Assembly: GCF_016722925.1 (NCBI RefSeq)
Contig: NZ_JAEQNC010000004.1
Location: forward strand, 393,529-457,528
DNA: 64,000 nt
Source of the DNA: Phytoamicus setariae
GTDB lineage: Bacteria > Pseudomonadota > Alphaproteobacteria > Rhizobiales > Rhizobiaceae
Direction: 5' to 3'
Made by a program: the position numbers and the translations under genes. The notes under the pieces are model-generated. The model had not been told where the DNA came from. It did no database searches and saw nothing but the letters and a program-made list of their open reading frames with translations. Positions 55,868-63,940 of the stretch are shown in pieces (within the stretch, counting starts at the first letter, position 1; each line of letters opens with the position of its first letter).

Positions 55868-56758
55868 CTATCTGCCGAGCATGCCGAGCGCGCGCCGAAC
55901 GTTGTGGCCGCTTTCCCGAAGCATTGCTTCAGCCGAATTCCTGTCTTCCGCGCCCGCAGCAAGTAGAATTGCTGTTTTGACCGATCCCGAGGCGACATCG
56001 ACGAACCGCACAGCCTGCGCGATTTCGATGCCGGCGATCTCGGACACTATCCGGGCCGCGCGGTTTTGCAATTTCTTATTGTCTGCCTGCAGATTGACCA
56101 TATAGCCGTCATGGACGTGCCCCAGGCGCACAGCCATCAACGTCGAAAGCATGTTGAGTGCTATTTTCTGTGCTGTGCCGGCGCCCATGCGGGTCGAGCC
56201 CGACACCATTTCAGGCGGCGTCTCGAGCAGCACCGCAACATCGGCGCCCTCAAACAACGTTGCACCCTGATTGTTGGCGATCGCGACGATCTTGGCGCCC
56301 TTGGCACGCGCCACCTCGACCAGCGCCAAAGCGTAGGGCGTCGAGCCGCTTGCCGACACGCAGATGACGCAGTCTCCGGCATCGATCTGCTGCGCATCCT
56401 CCTTGGCCTGCTCAAGATCGTCCTCCGGAGCGCCAGCCAGATTGGAGAGCGCGCCGAGTCCGCCTGCAAGCAGGATGACGATCTGAGACTGGGGAATTCC
56501 ATAAGTACCATGAAGCTCGAGCGCATCGGCCATGGCCATCAGGCCGGAACTGCCGGCACCCGCATAGATGAGCTTGCGGCCAGATGAGACGGCCTGCGCC
56601 GCAAGCGCCGACGCTTCGGCGATCGCATCGAGCGCCCCATCGACGGATTTTGCGGCCTGCTGCTGGGCGGCGCTCAAAAGTCGGAGGATTTCGGTCGGCA
56701 CCTTCGTGTCGATCCCCCGCGCATTTTCGTTTTGTGCCTCAGTACCCCGTGCGGCCAT
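55868..56758 (-). CDS. murQ: N-acetylmuramic acid 6-phosphate etherase MurQ
   Basis: 296 residues from the ATG at 56758 with GAGGAG upstream. The SIS-domain segments KLIYAGAGSSGLMAMADALE and CVSASGSTPYALALVEVAR are present, as is MVSGSTRMGAGTAQKIALNM, the MurQ signature. It converts MurNAc-6-phosphate to GlcNAc-6-phosphate plus D-lactate in the cytoplasm, feeding peptidoglycan-derived sugar into the NagA route. It heads the leftward transporter operon. The family is related to the glucokinase regulatory protein GKRP; the length is the normal one for MurQ. Confidence 0.94.
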   Translation of the reverse strand: MAARGTEAQNENARGIDTKVPTEILRLLSAAQQQAAKSVDGALDAIAEASALAAQAVSSGRKLIYAGAGSSGLMAMADALELHGTYGIPQSQIVILLAGGLGALSNLAGAPEDDLEQAKEDAQQIDAGDCVICVSASGSTPYALALVEVARAKGAKIVAIANNQGATLFEGADVAVLLETPPEMVSGSTRMGAGTAQKIALNMLSTLMAVRLGHVHDGYMVNLQADNKKLQNRAARIVSEIAGIEIAQAVRFVDVASGSVKTAILLAAGAEDRNSAEAMLRESGHNVRRALGMLGR

Positions 56759-56964
56759 ACAATTTCTCCTCTGGTCCGGATAATGCCAAAAAAATACCAC
56801 TTGTCCAGAAAAAATTACTCAACCATTAAATTTTCGTCACACCGATAACAAAGCGCGAAAATAAACCTCACAATTTCAATGGAATAGGGAAATTGTTGAA
56901 AATCCCATAATTCCGGCTTGGTTATTGGTATTTTTTTGGTATGCTTTCTAACAGGAGGCTTTTC
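56759..56964. promoter_or_regulatory. divergent AT-rich control region of the amino-sugar island
   Basis: 206 bases between the divergent murQ and kinase starts, markedly AT-rich. At 56783-56799 is ATGCCAAAAAAATACCA and at 56926-56942 TGGTATTTTTTTGGTAT: the second is the reverse complement of the first in 16 of 17 positions. They lie 25 to 41 bases from murQ and 23 to 39 from the kinase gene, so each could cover one promoter. They are the natural targets for the GntR protein encoded two genes downstream (inference). Confidence 0.7.
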
Positions 56965-57852
56965 ATGCGCGAATTTCTCATTGGTATTGACGGAGGCGGC
57001 ACAAGTTGCCGCGCGGCAGTTGCCGATGCCGAGGGGCGTATCCTCGGCTACGGCAAGAGCGGCGCCGCCAACATCATGACCGCTCCCGACACGGCGCTGG
57101 CCAATATAGAGAAAGCCGCGCGCGCCGCCTTCCTAAACGCAGGTCTGAGTGAAGACCTCGTTAACAGCGCCCGTGCCTATCTCGGCCTGGCCGGCAACAA
57201 TGTCGAGGACACCGTCGCCTATATTTCGGCACGGCTTCCCTTTGCCGAATCCACCATCGAGTCGGACGGCTTCATCGCACTTCAGGGCGCGCTGGGCGAT
57301 GGCGACGGCGCGGTCGCCATTCTCGGCACCGGCAGTATTTTTATTGCCAGATGCGACACATCTGTTCATTACATCGGCGGCTGGGGCTACCATATCGGCG
57401 ATCTCGGCAGTGGCGCCAGACTCGGTCAGATGGCGCTGGTCGAGAGCCTGCTCGCTTACGATCTTATTTCCCCTCCGTCGCCAATGACCACCGCGCTTCT
57501 CGGCGAGTTCAACAACGAGCCACCCAAGATGGTGGGGTTTTCTCAACGCGCCAAGCCGGGTGATTTCGGCCGCTACGCCCCGTATGTCTTCGACTACGCC
57601 AGCCAGGGCGACCAGACCGCCAACCGCATCCTCACACTATCCGCCGGTTGGGTGGATGCCGCTTTGGACCGCGTCTCCGATCTGACCAACGGCGGGCGGC
57701 TGTGCCTGCTGGGCGGTCTGGCCACGCTCTATCCGCCCTATCTCGCCGAACGACATCGCGAGCGGCTCGTCGTACCGGCAGCCGATGCGCTGACCGGCGC
57801 CATAGCACTTGCCAAATCGACCTATGGCTCCAGCATGGAGAGGTCGCGATGA
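56965..57852 (+). CDS. BadF/BcrA-family N-acetylglucosamine or N-acetylmuramic acid kinase
   Basis: 295 residues from the ATG at 56965 with AGGAGG upstream; an earlier ATG at 56941 is within the operator. The N-terminal phosphate loop FLIGIDGGGTSCRAAV and the acidic ATP site VAILGTGSIFIARCD identify the BadF/BadG/BcrA/BcrD ATPase family, which includes the mammalian GlcNAc kinase and the clostridial MurNAc/GlcNAc kinase MurK. Being opposite MurQ favours a MurK-like role making MurNAc-6-P and GlcNAc-6-P. The stop overlaps the GntR start (ATGA). Confidence 0.88.
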   Translation: MREFLIGIDGGGTSCRAAVADAEGRILGYGKSGAANIMTAPDTALANIEKAARAAFLNAGLSEDLVNSARAYLGLAGNNVEDTVAYISARLPFAESTIESDGFIALQGALGDGDGAVAILGTGSIFIARCDTSVHYIGGWGYHIGDLGSGARLGQMALVESLLAYDLISPPSPMTTALLGEFNNEPPKMVGFSQRAKPGDFGRYAPYVFDYASQGDQTANRILTLSAGWVDAALDRVSDLTNGGRLCLLGGLATLYPPYLAERHRERLVVPAADALTGAIALAKSTYGSSMERSR

Positions 57853-58613
57853 ACGAGGTGCTTTCAGCCATCCTCACGCCTGCCGATCTGCAAACGGGCT
57901 CCTCGGGCCCGCTGTATGTAAAACTTCGGCAATCGCTGGAAGACGCGATCCTGAGCGGCAAGCTGGCGCATGGCCAGGCGCTGCCGGCCGAACGGGATCT
58001 GGCGGAGTTCGCCAATGTCAGCCGCGTTACGGTGCGCAAGGCGGTCGATGAACTGGTGCGGGACGGCCTGCTGACCCGCAAGCACGGCTCCGGCACCTTC
58101 GTCAACAAGCCGGTTTCCAAGATGCAGCAGCCGCTTTCGCGACTGACTTCGTTCAGCGAAGACATGGCGCGGCGCGGTTACGTCACGCGCTCGGAATGGC
58201 TTGAGCGGGGCCTGTTTCACCCTTCACCGGACGAAATGATGAAGCTCGGCCTCAAGGTTGACATGATGGTGGCGCGTCTTGCGCGTTTGCGCATCGCCAA
58301 CGACCTGCCGCTTGCCATCGAGCGCGCCAGCCTTGCTGCTGACATTCTGCCCGACCCGGCTGCCGTCGAGATTTCGCTTTACGCAGAACTGCAGCGTCTG
58401 GGCGCAACGCCCGTACGCGCTGTCCAGCGGATCTCGGCCTGCAATGTCGATGGCCAGGATGCCGCGTTGCTTGCGGTGCCGGTCGGTGCGGCCGGACTTT
58501 CCATAGAACGCGTCTCCTATCTCGCCTCGGGTCGGGTGGTCGAGTTCACACGCTCCCTCTACCGAGGCGATGCCTATGATTTTGTAGCGGAAATGACGCT
58601 CACCGATGTCTGA
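57849..58613 (+). CDS. GntR-family regulator, HutC/NagR type
   Basis: 254 residues. An N-terminal GntR winged helix (LYVKLRQSLEDAILSGKLAH, LPAERDLAEFANVSRVTVRK, GSGTFVNKP) is followed by a UTRA-type effector domain (FSEDMARRGYVTRSEW, DLPLAIERASLAADIL). This pairing matches NagR/NagQ/DasR regulators that respond to GlcN-6-P or GlcNAc-6-P. It is cotranscribed with the kinase and the deaminase-like gene and so probably controls both arms via the two inverted motifs at 56783 and 56926. Confidence 0.92.
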   Translation: MNEVLSAILTPADLQTGSSGPLYVKLRQSLEDAILSGKLAHGQALPAERDLAEFANVSRVTVRKAVDELVRDGLLTRKHGSGTFVNKPVSKMQQPLSRLTSFSEDMARRGYVTRSEWLERGLFHPSPDEMMKLGLKVDMMVARLARLRIANDLPLAIERASLAADILPDPAAVEISLYAELQRLGATPVRAVQRISACNVDGQDAALLAVPVGAAGLSIERVSYLASGRVVEFTRSLYRGDAYDFVAEMTLTDV

Positions 58614-58635
58614 CCGCGGTTTTGAAGAAGAGAGA

Positions 58636-59664
58636 ATGACCATGACCACCCACATGCGCCAGGAAATCGACGAAATCCCGCAAGCCGTCGCGCGCCTGCT
58701 TCAAGGATCGGCGGCGAGCCTGAAAAAGGCGGGCCATTCACTTCGGGAGAAGGATCCCGCTTTCCTCATCACGATTGCCCGCGGCTCCTCGGACCATGCC
58801 GCTCACTTCATCAAATACGCAATCGAGCAGCAGGCAGGCCGCGCGGTCGCCTCGATCGGACCGTCGCTGGCCTCGATCTACGGCAAGTCGCTCAGGCTCG
58901 ACCGGGCCGGTGCGATCAGCATTTCCCAATCCGGCAAAAGCCCCGACATCGTCGCCATGGCACAGTCGGCGACCGCCTCCGGGGCCTTGACCATCGCACT
59001 CACCAACACGCTGCCCTCACCGCTCGCGGAGGCATCGGCACATCCAATCGATATCAACGCCGGCCCTGAACTGGCTGTTGCGGCGACAAAGTCCTTCGTC
59101 AACTCTATTGTCGCCGGCCTCGCAATTCTCGCCGAATGGACTGCGGACAAGGAACTCGCCCACTCAATCAACAACCTGCCGGAAAAGCTCACCCACGCCA
59201 CCAAGCTCAGCTGGCAGGAACTGCATGACGAACTCGGCGAGGCGGAGTCGCTCTACATGCTGGGCCGAGGGCCCGCGCTGGCCATCGCCAGCGAAGCCGC
59301 ATTGAAGTGCAAGGAAACCTCGGAAGTTCATGCCGAGGCCTATTCGAGCGCCGAAGTGCTGCACGGACCTGTGGCGCTGGTCGGGCGGCGCTTTCCGGTC
59401 ATCACATTCGCGGCACGTGACGCGGCGGAAAAATCCGTCATCGAGACAGCCGATGGCCTGACGGAAAAGGGCGCCCTCGCCTTCATCACCGCCGATGGCG
59501 CAAAAGCCGCCCGTCGTCTTCCCTTCGTCGAAACCGGCCATCCGCTTACCGACGCGGTTGCGCTGATCGTGCCGTTCTACGGCTTTGCCGAAGCCTGGTC
59601 ACGGTCACGGGGCTTCAATCCCGATGCACCACCCGCCCTCAAGAAAGTCACGGAAACACGATGA
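58636..59664 (+). CDS. SIS-domain sugar-phosphate deaminase/isomerase (NagB-II/AgaS-like)
   Basis: 342 residues from the ATG at 58636, after GAAGAAGAGAGA; an upstream ATG at 58606 overlaps the GntR end. Two SIS domains: FLITIARGSSDHAAHFIKYA, then AISISQSGKSPDIVAM, and later YMLGRGPALAIASEAALKCK with SEVHAEAYSSAEVLHGPVAL, as in the isomerase half of GlmS. Such proteins deaminate glucosamine-6-phosphate to fructose-6-phosphate without the classical NagB fold. Its stop overlaps the nagA start (ATGA). Confidence 0.9.
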   Translation: MTMTTHMRQEIDEIPQAVARLLQGSAASLKKAGHSLREKDPAFLITIARGSSDHAAHFIKYAIEQQAGRAVASIGPSLASIYGKSLRLDRAGAISISQSGKSPDIVAMAQSATASGALTIALTNTLPSPLAEASAHPIDINAGPELAVAATKSFVNSIVAGLAILAEWTADKELAHSINNLPEKLTHATKLSWQELHDELGEAESLYMLGRGPALAIASEAALKCKETSEVHAEAYSSAEVLHGPVALVGRRFPVITFAARDAAEKSVIETADGLTEKGALAFITADGAKAARRLPFVETGHPLTDAVALIVPFYGFAEAWSRSRGFNPDAPPALKKVTETR

Positions 59665-60815
59665 GCGATCTTACTGCGCTGACCAATGCCGACATTTTCG
59701 ATGGTGCCGAATGGCATCGCGCCACCTCGCTCGTCATCGAAAACGGCAAGATCAAGACGGTCGGCGCGGACGTGCCGGCAGGCGCCCGGGTCATTGATGT
59801 GCAGGGCGCGCTCGTCGTGCCCGGCTTCATCGACCTGCAGGTCAATGGCGGCGGCGGCGTCATGCTCAACGATGAGCAAACGGTCGAGGGCCTTGCGCAG
59901 ATCTGCGCCGCGCACGCGAAGTTCGGTACGACGGCGCTTCTGCCGACGCTGATTACCGACACACGGGAAATCACGGCGGCGGCGATCGCCGCCGGCAAGG
60001 ATGCCAAGGCGAAGAAGGTGCCCGGCTTTCTTGGTCTGCATCTCGAAGGCCCGCATTTGTCAATCGCCCGCAAGGGAGCGCATGATCCCCAACTCATCCG
60101 GCCAATGGAACAGGTCGACCTCGAGCGGCTTCTGGCTCTCAAGGGCGAGTTTGATGGACTGATGATCACCGTTGCGCCTGAAAACACCACCGAGGATCAG
60201 GTTCGGCAGCTTGCGCAGGCAGGTTTCACCGTCAGCCTCGGCCACACCAACACCGCCTACGAGACAGCGGAGGCCTATGTGAAGGCCGGTGCGCGCACCG
60301 CGACCCATCTTTTCAACGCCATGAGCCCGCTGGAAAACCGCACGCCGGGCCTTGTGGGCACCGTCCTTAATGTCGGTAGCCTTTATGCAGGCATTATTGC
60401 TGACGGCTTCCATGTTCATCCGGCATCGATGAGCATCGCGCTCAGGGCCAAACAGGGCTCGGGCAAGATCTTCATCGTCTCTGACGCCATGTCGACCATC
60501 GGCACGGACCTGACGGGGTTCATGCTCAACGGAAGACAGATCTACCGCAAGGATGGCAGGTTGACGCTTGCCGACGGCACGCTCGCCGGCGCTGATATCG
60601 ATATGCTCTCCTCAGTGCGGTTCGTGCATGAAAAGATCGGCCTTCCTTTCGAGGAAGCCTTGCGCATGGCCAGCCTTTATCCCGCCGAGGCTATCGGCGT
60701 GGCGGATCGCAAGGGCTTGCTGAAGCCCGGCTTCGATGCGGACTTCGTCGTTCTGGGCAGGGACCATGCAATGAAAAGCACATGGATCGGCGGCGATCAG
60801 GTGTTTTCCGCCTGA
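59661..60815 (+). CDS. nagA: N-acetylglucosamine-6-phosphate deacetylase NagA
   Basis: 384 residues. The signature region FIDLQVNGGGGVMLNDE has Gln where many amidohydrolases have HxH, like the mononuclear E. coli NagA. Further metal-site motifs are GLHLEGPHLS, SLGHTNT and THLFNAMSPL, with catalytic Asp in FIVSDAMSTIG. It removes acetate from GlcNAc-6-P to give GlcN-6-P for the SIS-domain deaminase upstream. Its stop TGA abuts the stop of the opposite FUSC gene. Confidence 0.96.
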   Translation: MSDLTALTNADIFDGAEWHRATSLVIENGKIKTVGADVPAGARVIDVQGALVVPGFIDLQVNGGGGVMLNDEQTVEGLAQICAAHAKFGTTALLPTLITDTREITAAAIAAGKDAKAKKVPGFLGLHLEGPHLSIARKGAHDPQLIRPMEQVDLERLLALKGEFDGLMITVAPENTTEDQVRQLAQAGFTVSLGHTNTAYETAEAYVKAGARTATHLFNAMSPLENRTPGLVGTVLNVGSLYAGIIADGFHVHPASMSIALRAKQGSGKIFIVSDAMSTIGTDLTGFMLNGRQIYRKDGRLTLADGTLAGADIDMLSSVRFVHEKIGLPFEEALRMASLYPAEAIGVADRKGLLKPGFDADFVVLGRDHAMKSTWIGGDQVFSA

Positions 60816-62729
60816 TCAGCGCAGTCGAAAGAATTCCGCATTCTCTGCAAGGTATCGGGCGGCCACCCGGAACAATTCGGGTTGGGCCGCCGGTTCTGAC
60901 GTGATCCTTGCAGCGGCAATTTCCAGCACTCGGCCGGCGCGTTCGGGCGCATGCTGCAACGACTTTAGCCGTCGCAATACTGCGATCACGACACGCTGCG
61001 CGCTTTCAGCCAGGCCGGGCTCCCGCAGCAGCTCATCCATATGCAGGATTGCATTGCCCACCGCCAGCACCGCCAAACCTCCCTCGGCTTCCGCCATCTC
61101 GCCGGACCCGATCTTGTCGCTCCAACGCACAAGCCGCAGCACCCGGTGATTGAGGCGCGCCAACCAGACATCCCTGTGCCTGGCAACACCTGCAGTGCCT
61201 GCCATTGTTTCCAGTTCACGCACCATCATGGATACCAGCGTATCGCGGCGACGTTTGAGATCGGTGGGAAATACCAGCCTGTAGGCGATGAATGCGATCA
61301 GCGGCCCGGTCACAACGGCCGCCGCCATAGCAAGCGACTGGCCAAACGTTCCCGCAAGTGGCAGTGCCGGATGCGAAAGCAGCAGCAGCACCATGTTGTA
61401 GTCGAAGCCCATCAAAGCCGTTGACCGATGCGATTGCAGGAACGGCCCGACCAGCATGAAGGGCAGCATCATCGCAACCAATTCGAGCTCACCGCCCGCA
61501 TGCGGCCAGGCAAGCCAACGCAGCGCGATGGCACTGCAGGCACCGATGATCTGGCCGATGAACACGAAGCGCACGATGTAAGCCGGGTTGTCGGCGGGAG
61601 AAAACACCGATGCCATGACCGAGACGCCCAACATCATGAAGGGGCCGATGCTCCATCCGGTCACCAGCCAGAGCAATCCCACCGCCAGCATCGCGCTGGC
61701 TGCCCGAATCCCGGCCTGCGATGCGCCCACCCAGTCCCGGTGCAGCACGGGCAGCAACGGCGACGCGCGGCTTGCTTCCTCGCCTGGCAGATCGACTATA
61801 TAGATCCGGATTGCGTCGATGAGATCCGTAAGGCTTTGCGTGGTGGCTGCGGCTTCGACATCGTGCAGAGCTGCCAGCAGATCTTCTGGAGAGCGATGCG
61901 CGTCGATCGCCGATCCAAATGCCTCCAGGGCCTCGGCCAATCGCGTGTTGGACTGTATCTCGCCATTCTTCAGCCGGAGAATTACCGAAACCTCGGCCGA
62001 TATCAGCAACCGGATCGCCCTGATCGAGCGACGCGCTTTGATCGAACCGGCAGCATGCGGCTCAAGAACATCATCAATGTCGGCAAGTTCGGACAGGATG
62101 GCACGATGATTGTCGCCTGACCCAGTAGCGCCGCCGCGCAACGACGACACCAACTCTGCCAGCAGGCGGGCTGTAATACGACGCACGCGAAGCGCAAGGC
62201 CGCTTTCTTGGGTCCGGTCGGCGAAGATCCAGCCGATGGCCAGCGCCACCAGAACGCCGACGGCAACGGTCAAAAAGCGATCGAAGCCGAGGGCAAAGAC
62301 CTGTTCCGGATGGGGCGTGTCGAGCAGCGCCACCATGGCTGCCGAATAGCCCGCGAGAATTGTGCCATAGGACAAGAAACCGCGAACTGCATTGCCCGCG
62401 CCCACGCAAAGACCAATCCACAGCACCAGTCCGGCGACCAGGACAGCTGCATTGCCATGCGAATATGCCACGAGGCCGACCCCGAACACCGTGCCGACCA
62501 CAGTTCCCACGAGACGATAGCCGCTCTTTTCGAGCAACTGCCCGCGCACCGGCAGCGATGCCGACCAGACAGTCATGCCAGCCCATTGCGGATGCTCGAG
62601 CCCCAGCCTCCAGGCGATAGCCACTGCAATCAGCGCAGCAACCGCGGTGCGCAGGTTAAAGCCGAGCCTCGGCACATCGAAACCCCGGCGCGATAGCGCA
62701 TCGGCAATGTCAGTCCTTGCGAATGTCAC
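60816..62729 (-). CDS. FUSC-family inner membrane transporter (aromatic acid exporter type)
   Basis: 637 residues from a GTG start at 62729. Two blocks of about five membrane helices each (residues about 25-170 and 345-485) are separated by a cytoplasmic helical region, the layout of FUSC/AaeB and YccS-type proteins. Typical segments are LEHPQWAGMTVWSASLPVRG and SIGPFMMLGVSVMASVFSP. It probably exports aromatic acids or similar compounds, working with an HlyD-like adaptor that is not seen here. The start overlaps the MarR stop (GTGA). Confidence 0.85.
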   Translation of the reverse strand: MTFARTDIADALSRRGFDVPRLGFNLRTAVAALIAVAIAWRLGLEHPQWAGMTVWSASLPVRGQLLEKSGYRLVGTVVGTVFGVGLVAYSHGNAAVLVAGLVLWIGLCVGAGNAVRGFLSYGTILAGYSAAMVALLDTPHPEQVFALGFDRFLTVAVGVLVALAIGWIFADRTQESGLALRVRRITARLLAELVSSLRGGATGSGDNHRAILSELADIDDVLEPHAAGSIKARRSIRAIRLLISAEVSVILRLKNGEIQSNTRLAEALEAFGSAIDAHRSPEDLLAALHDVEAAATTQSLTDLIDAIRIYIVDLPGEEASRASPLLPVLHRDWVGASQAGIRAASAMLAVGLLWLVTGWSIGPFMMLGVSVMASVFSPADNPAYIVRFVFIGQIIGACSAIALRWLAWPHAGGELELVAMMLPFMLVGPFLQSHRSTALMGFDYNMVLLLLSHPALPLAGTFGQSLAMAAAVVTGPLIAFIAYRLVFPTDLKRRRDTLVSMMVRELETMAGTAGVARHRDVWLARLNHRVLRLVRWSDKIGSGEMAEAEGGLAVLAVGNAILHMDELLREPGLAESAQRVVIAVLRRLKSLQHAPERAGRVLEIAAARITSEPAAQPELFRVAARYLAENAEFFRLR

Positions 62730-63190
62730 TCTTGCGCCGGCGAAAGCCGCCTCTCTATCTTTTCAAACACCGCCAGCGCAGAGGCAATTTCCGCGTCATC
62801 GAGATCAGCGAGCAACTCGGTCTCAGCCCGCACGAGAATGGCCCTTAGATCACGCTCGGCTGCCCTGCCCGCTTCTGTCAGAAAAAGCCTTTTTGAGCGT
62901 CGATCGATGGGATCGGGACGACGCTCCACCAGCCCGCGCGCCACCAGCATGTCGAGAAGCCGCACCAGGCTTGAGCCGTCTATGCCGACCCGCGCCGCAA
63001 GCTCCGTCTGGTTAAGCCCGTCCCCCGCCTCCCCCAGATGGATCAGCGGCGCCCAGGTGGCATCGGCCAGCCCGGCGGCCGCCAATCTCTCCTCGATTGC
63101 GCGCCGCCAACGGCGGGCGAGACCCGAAAAGGTGATGCCGAAGCGGAAACGTACGGTGTCTTGCATGTTGCTCATGCAGACTTGTTGCAT
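62726..63190 (-). CDS. MarR-family regulator of the FUSC exporter
   Basis: 154 residues from the first ATG; later ATGs at 63175 and 63166 are alternatives and none has a clear ribosome site. The winged helix region reads LNQTELAARVGIDGSSLVRL and the wing RRPDPIDRRSKRLFLTEAG. It is cotranscribed with the FUSC gene. The palindrome at 63198-63211 lies eight bases upstream of the first ATG and is a natural autorepression site. Confidence 0.9.
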   Translation of the reverse strand: MQQVCMSNMQDTVRFRFGITFSGLARRWRRAIEERLAAAGLADATWAPLIHLGEAGDGLNQTELAARVGIDGSSLVRLLDMLVARGLVERRPDPIDRRSKRLFLTEAGRAAERDLRAILVRAETELLADLDDAEIASALAVFEKIERRLSPAQE

Positions 63191-63191
63191 A

Positions 63192-63234
63192 TTATTGATT
63201 TGAATTCAAATGATTTACATTCAAGTTAATAATG
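63192..63234. promoter_or_regulatory. palindromic operator candidate for the MarR protein
   Basis: ATTTGAATTCAAAT at 63198-63211 is a perfect 14-base palindrome. A wider imperfect inverted repeat pairs TTATTGATTTGAAT with ATTCAAGTTAATAA to its right. MarR proteins bind such AT-rich palindromes near their own promoters. The function is inferred. Confidence 0.6.
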
Positions 63235-63300
63235 GTGCACGCGCGTAACTATCGACCAAATCCTTGGGCAGCCATCAACGACACCTGCATGTTGGTAGGA

Positions 63301-63528
63301 TCAGTGAACCGAGCGGGCGCGTGCGCGGATGACGCAGGCAAGCGCATAAAGGATGAGGCCGCCATTGAAGCCGATGACCGTCAGAACGAAAAGGAATATC
63401 GGCGTACCAAACGCGATGAAGGCGCTGAGAAATGTCGCGGCAATCAGGAAGGCGACAATGATCACGGCAAACAGCGACCGCAGCATGGCTGCGACCAGTC
63501 CTGTCAGCAATGATGTCATCAATACCAT
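63301..63528 (-). CDS. small hydrophobic membrane protein
   Basis: 75 residues with two hydrophobic segments (about residues 5-38 and 40-66: LFAVIIVAFLIAATFLSAFI and FVLTVIGFNGGLILYALACV) and a basic end. GGGGGTAACC precedes the ATG. No family recognised. It stands 100 bases from the MarR region on the same strand but is probably its own unit. Confidence 0.6.
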   Translation of the reverse strand: MVLMTSLLTGLVAAMLRSLFAVIIVAFLIAATFLSAFIAFGTPIFLFVLTVIGFNGGLILYALACVIRARARSVH

Positions 63529-63885
63529 GGTTACCCCCGGCGCCTGTTCTGCGCTGAGATTGCCCCAACCTTTTTAAGAAAGGTTTATTCGCTGTTCTCG
63601 CATTCTAACGAAGAGCATATTAGTCGGACCGATATTTTCCCGCCGCTCTTCCTGTGCCACAATGCTACATCGTCAGTCGTTTGCAAGACATTTCCTGACT
63701 ACCTGCAGATCCGCTTTAATTACAACAACTTGATATTCACTTCTGACGTACGGATTTTCTGCCCTCCTCGCCATAATCCGGCCGGTGATTAATCAATTGG
63801 ATGGAGTGATTCGTGGTCGCGACAGGCCGCTATACATTCAGCTGGCACAGGCAATCTTTCTCGCTACAAGCCGGCAAAAGTCATG

Positions 63886-63906
63886 ACCTCCACCAAAGGT
63901 GGAGGT
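63886..63906 (+). repeat. strong hairpin, nine-pair stem
   Basis: ACCTCCACC and GGTGGAGGT pair around an AAA loop and are followed by TTGAAA. It is the first of two adjacent hairpins 17 bases apart. The pair could be terminators or the end of an IS200/IS605-type element, whose ends carry such subterminal hairpins; no transposase is seen within the window. Confidence 0.55.
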
Positions 63907-63923
63907 TTGAAACGCTGCGCTTG

Positions 63924-63940
63924 AACCGCTAGAAGCGGTT
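63924..63940 (+). terminator. hairpin with following T-run
   Basis: AACCGCT and AGCGGTT pair around AGA and run into TTTGC, a compact shape fitting a rho-independent terminator on the plus strand. What it terminates is unclear, since only a short truncated frame lies upstream. Confidence 0.5.
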
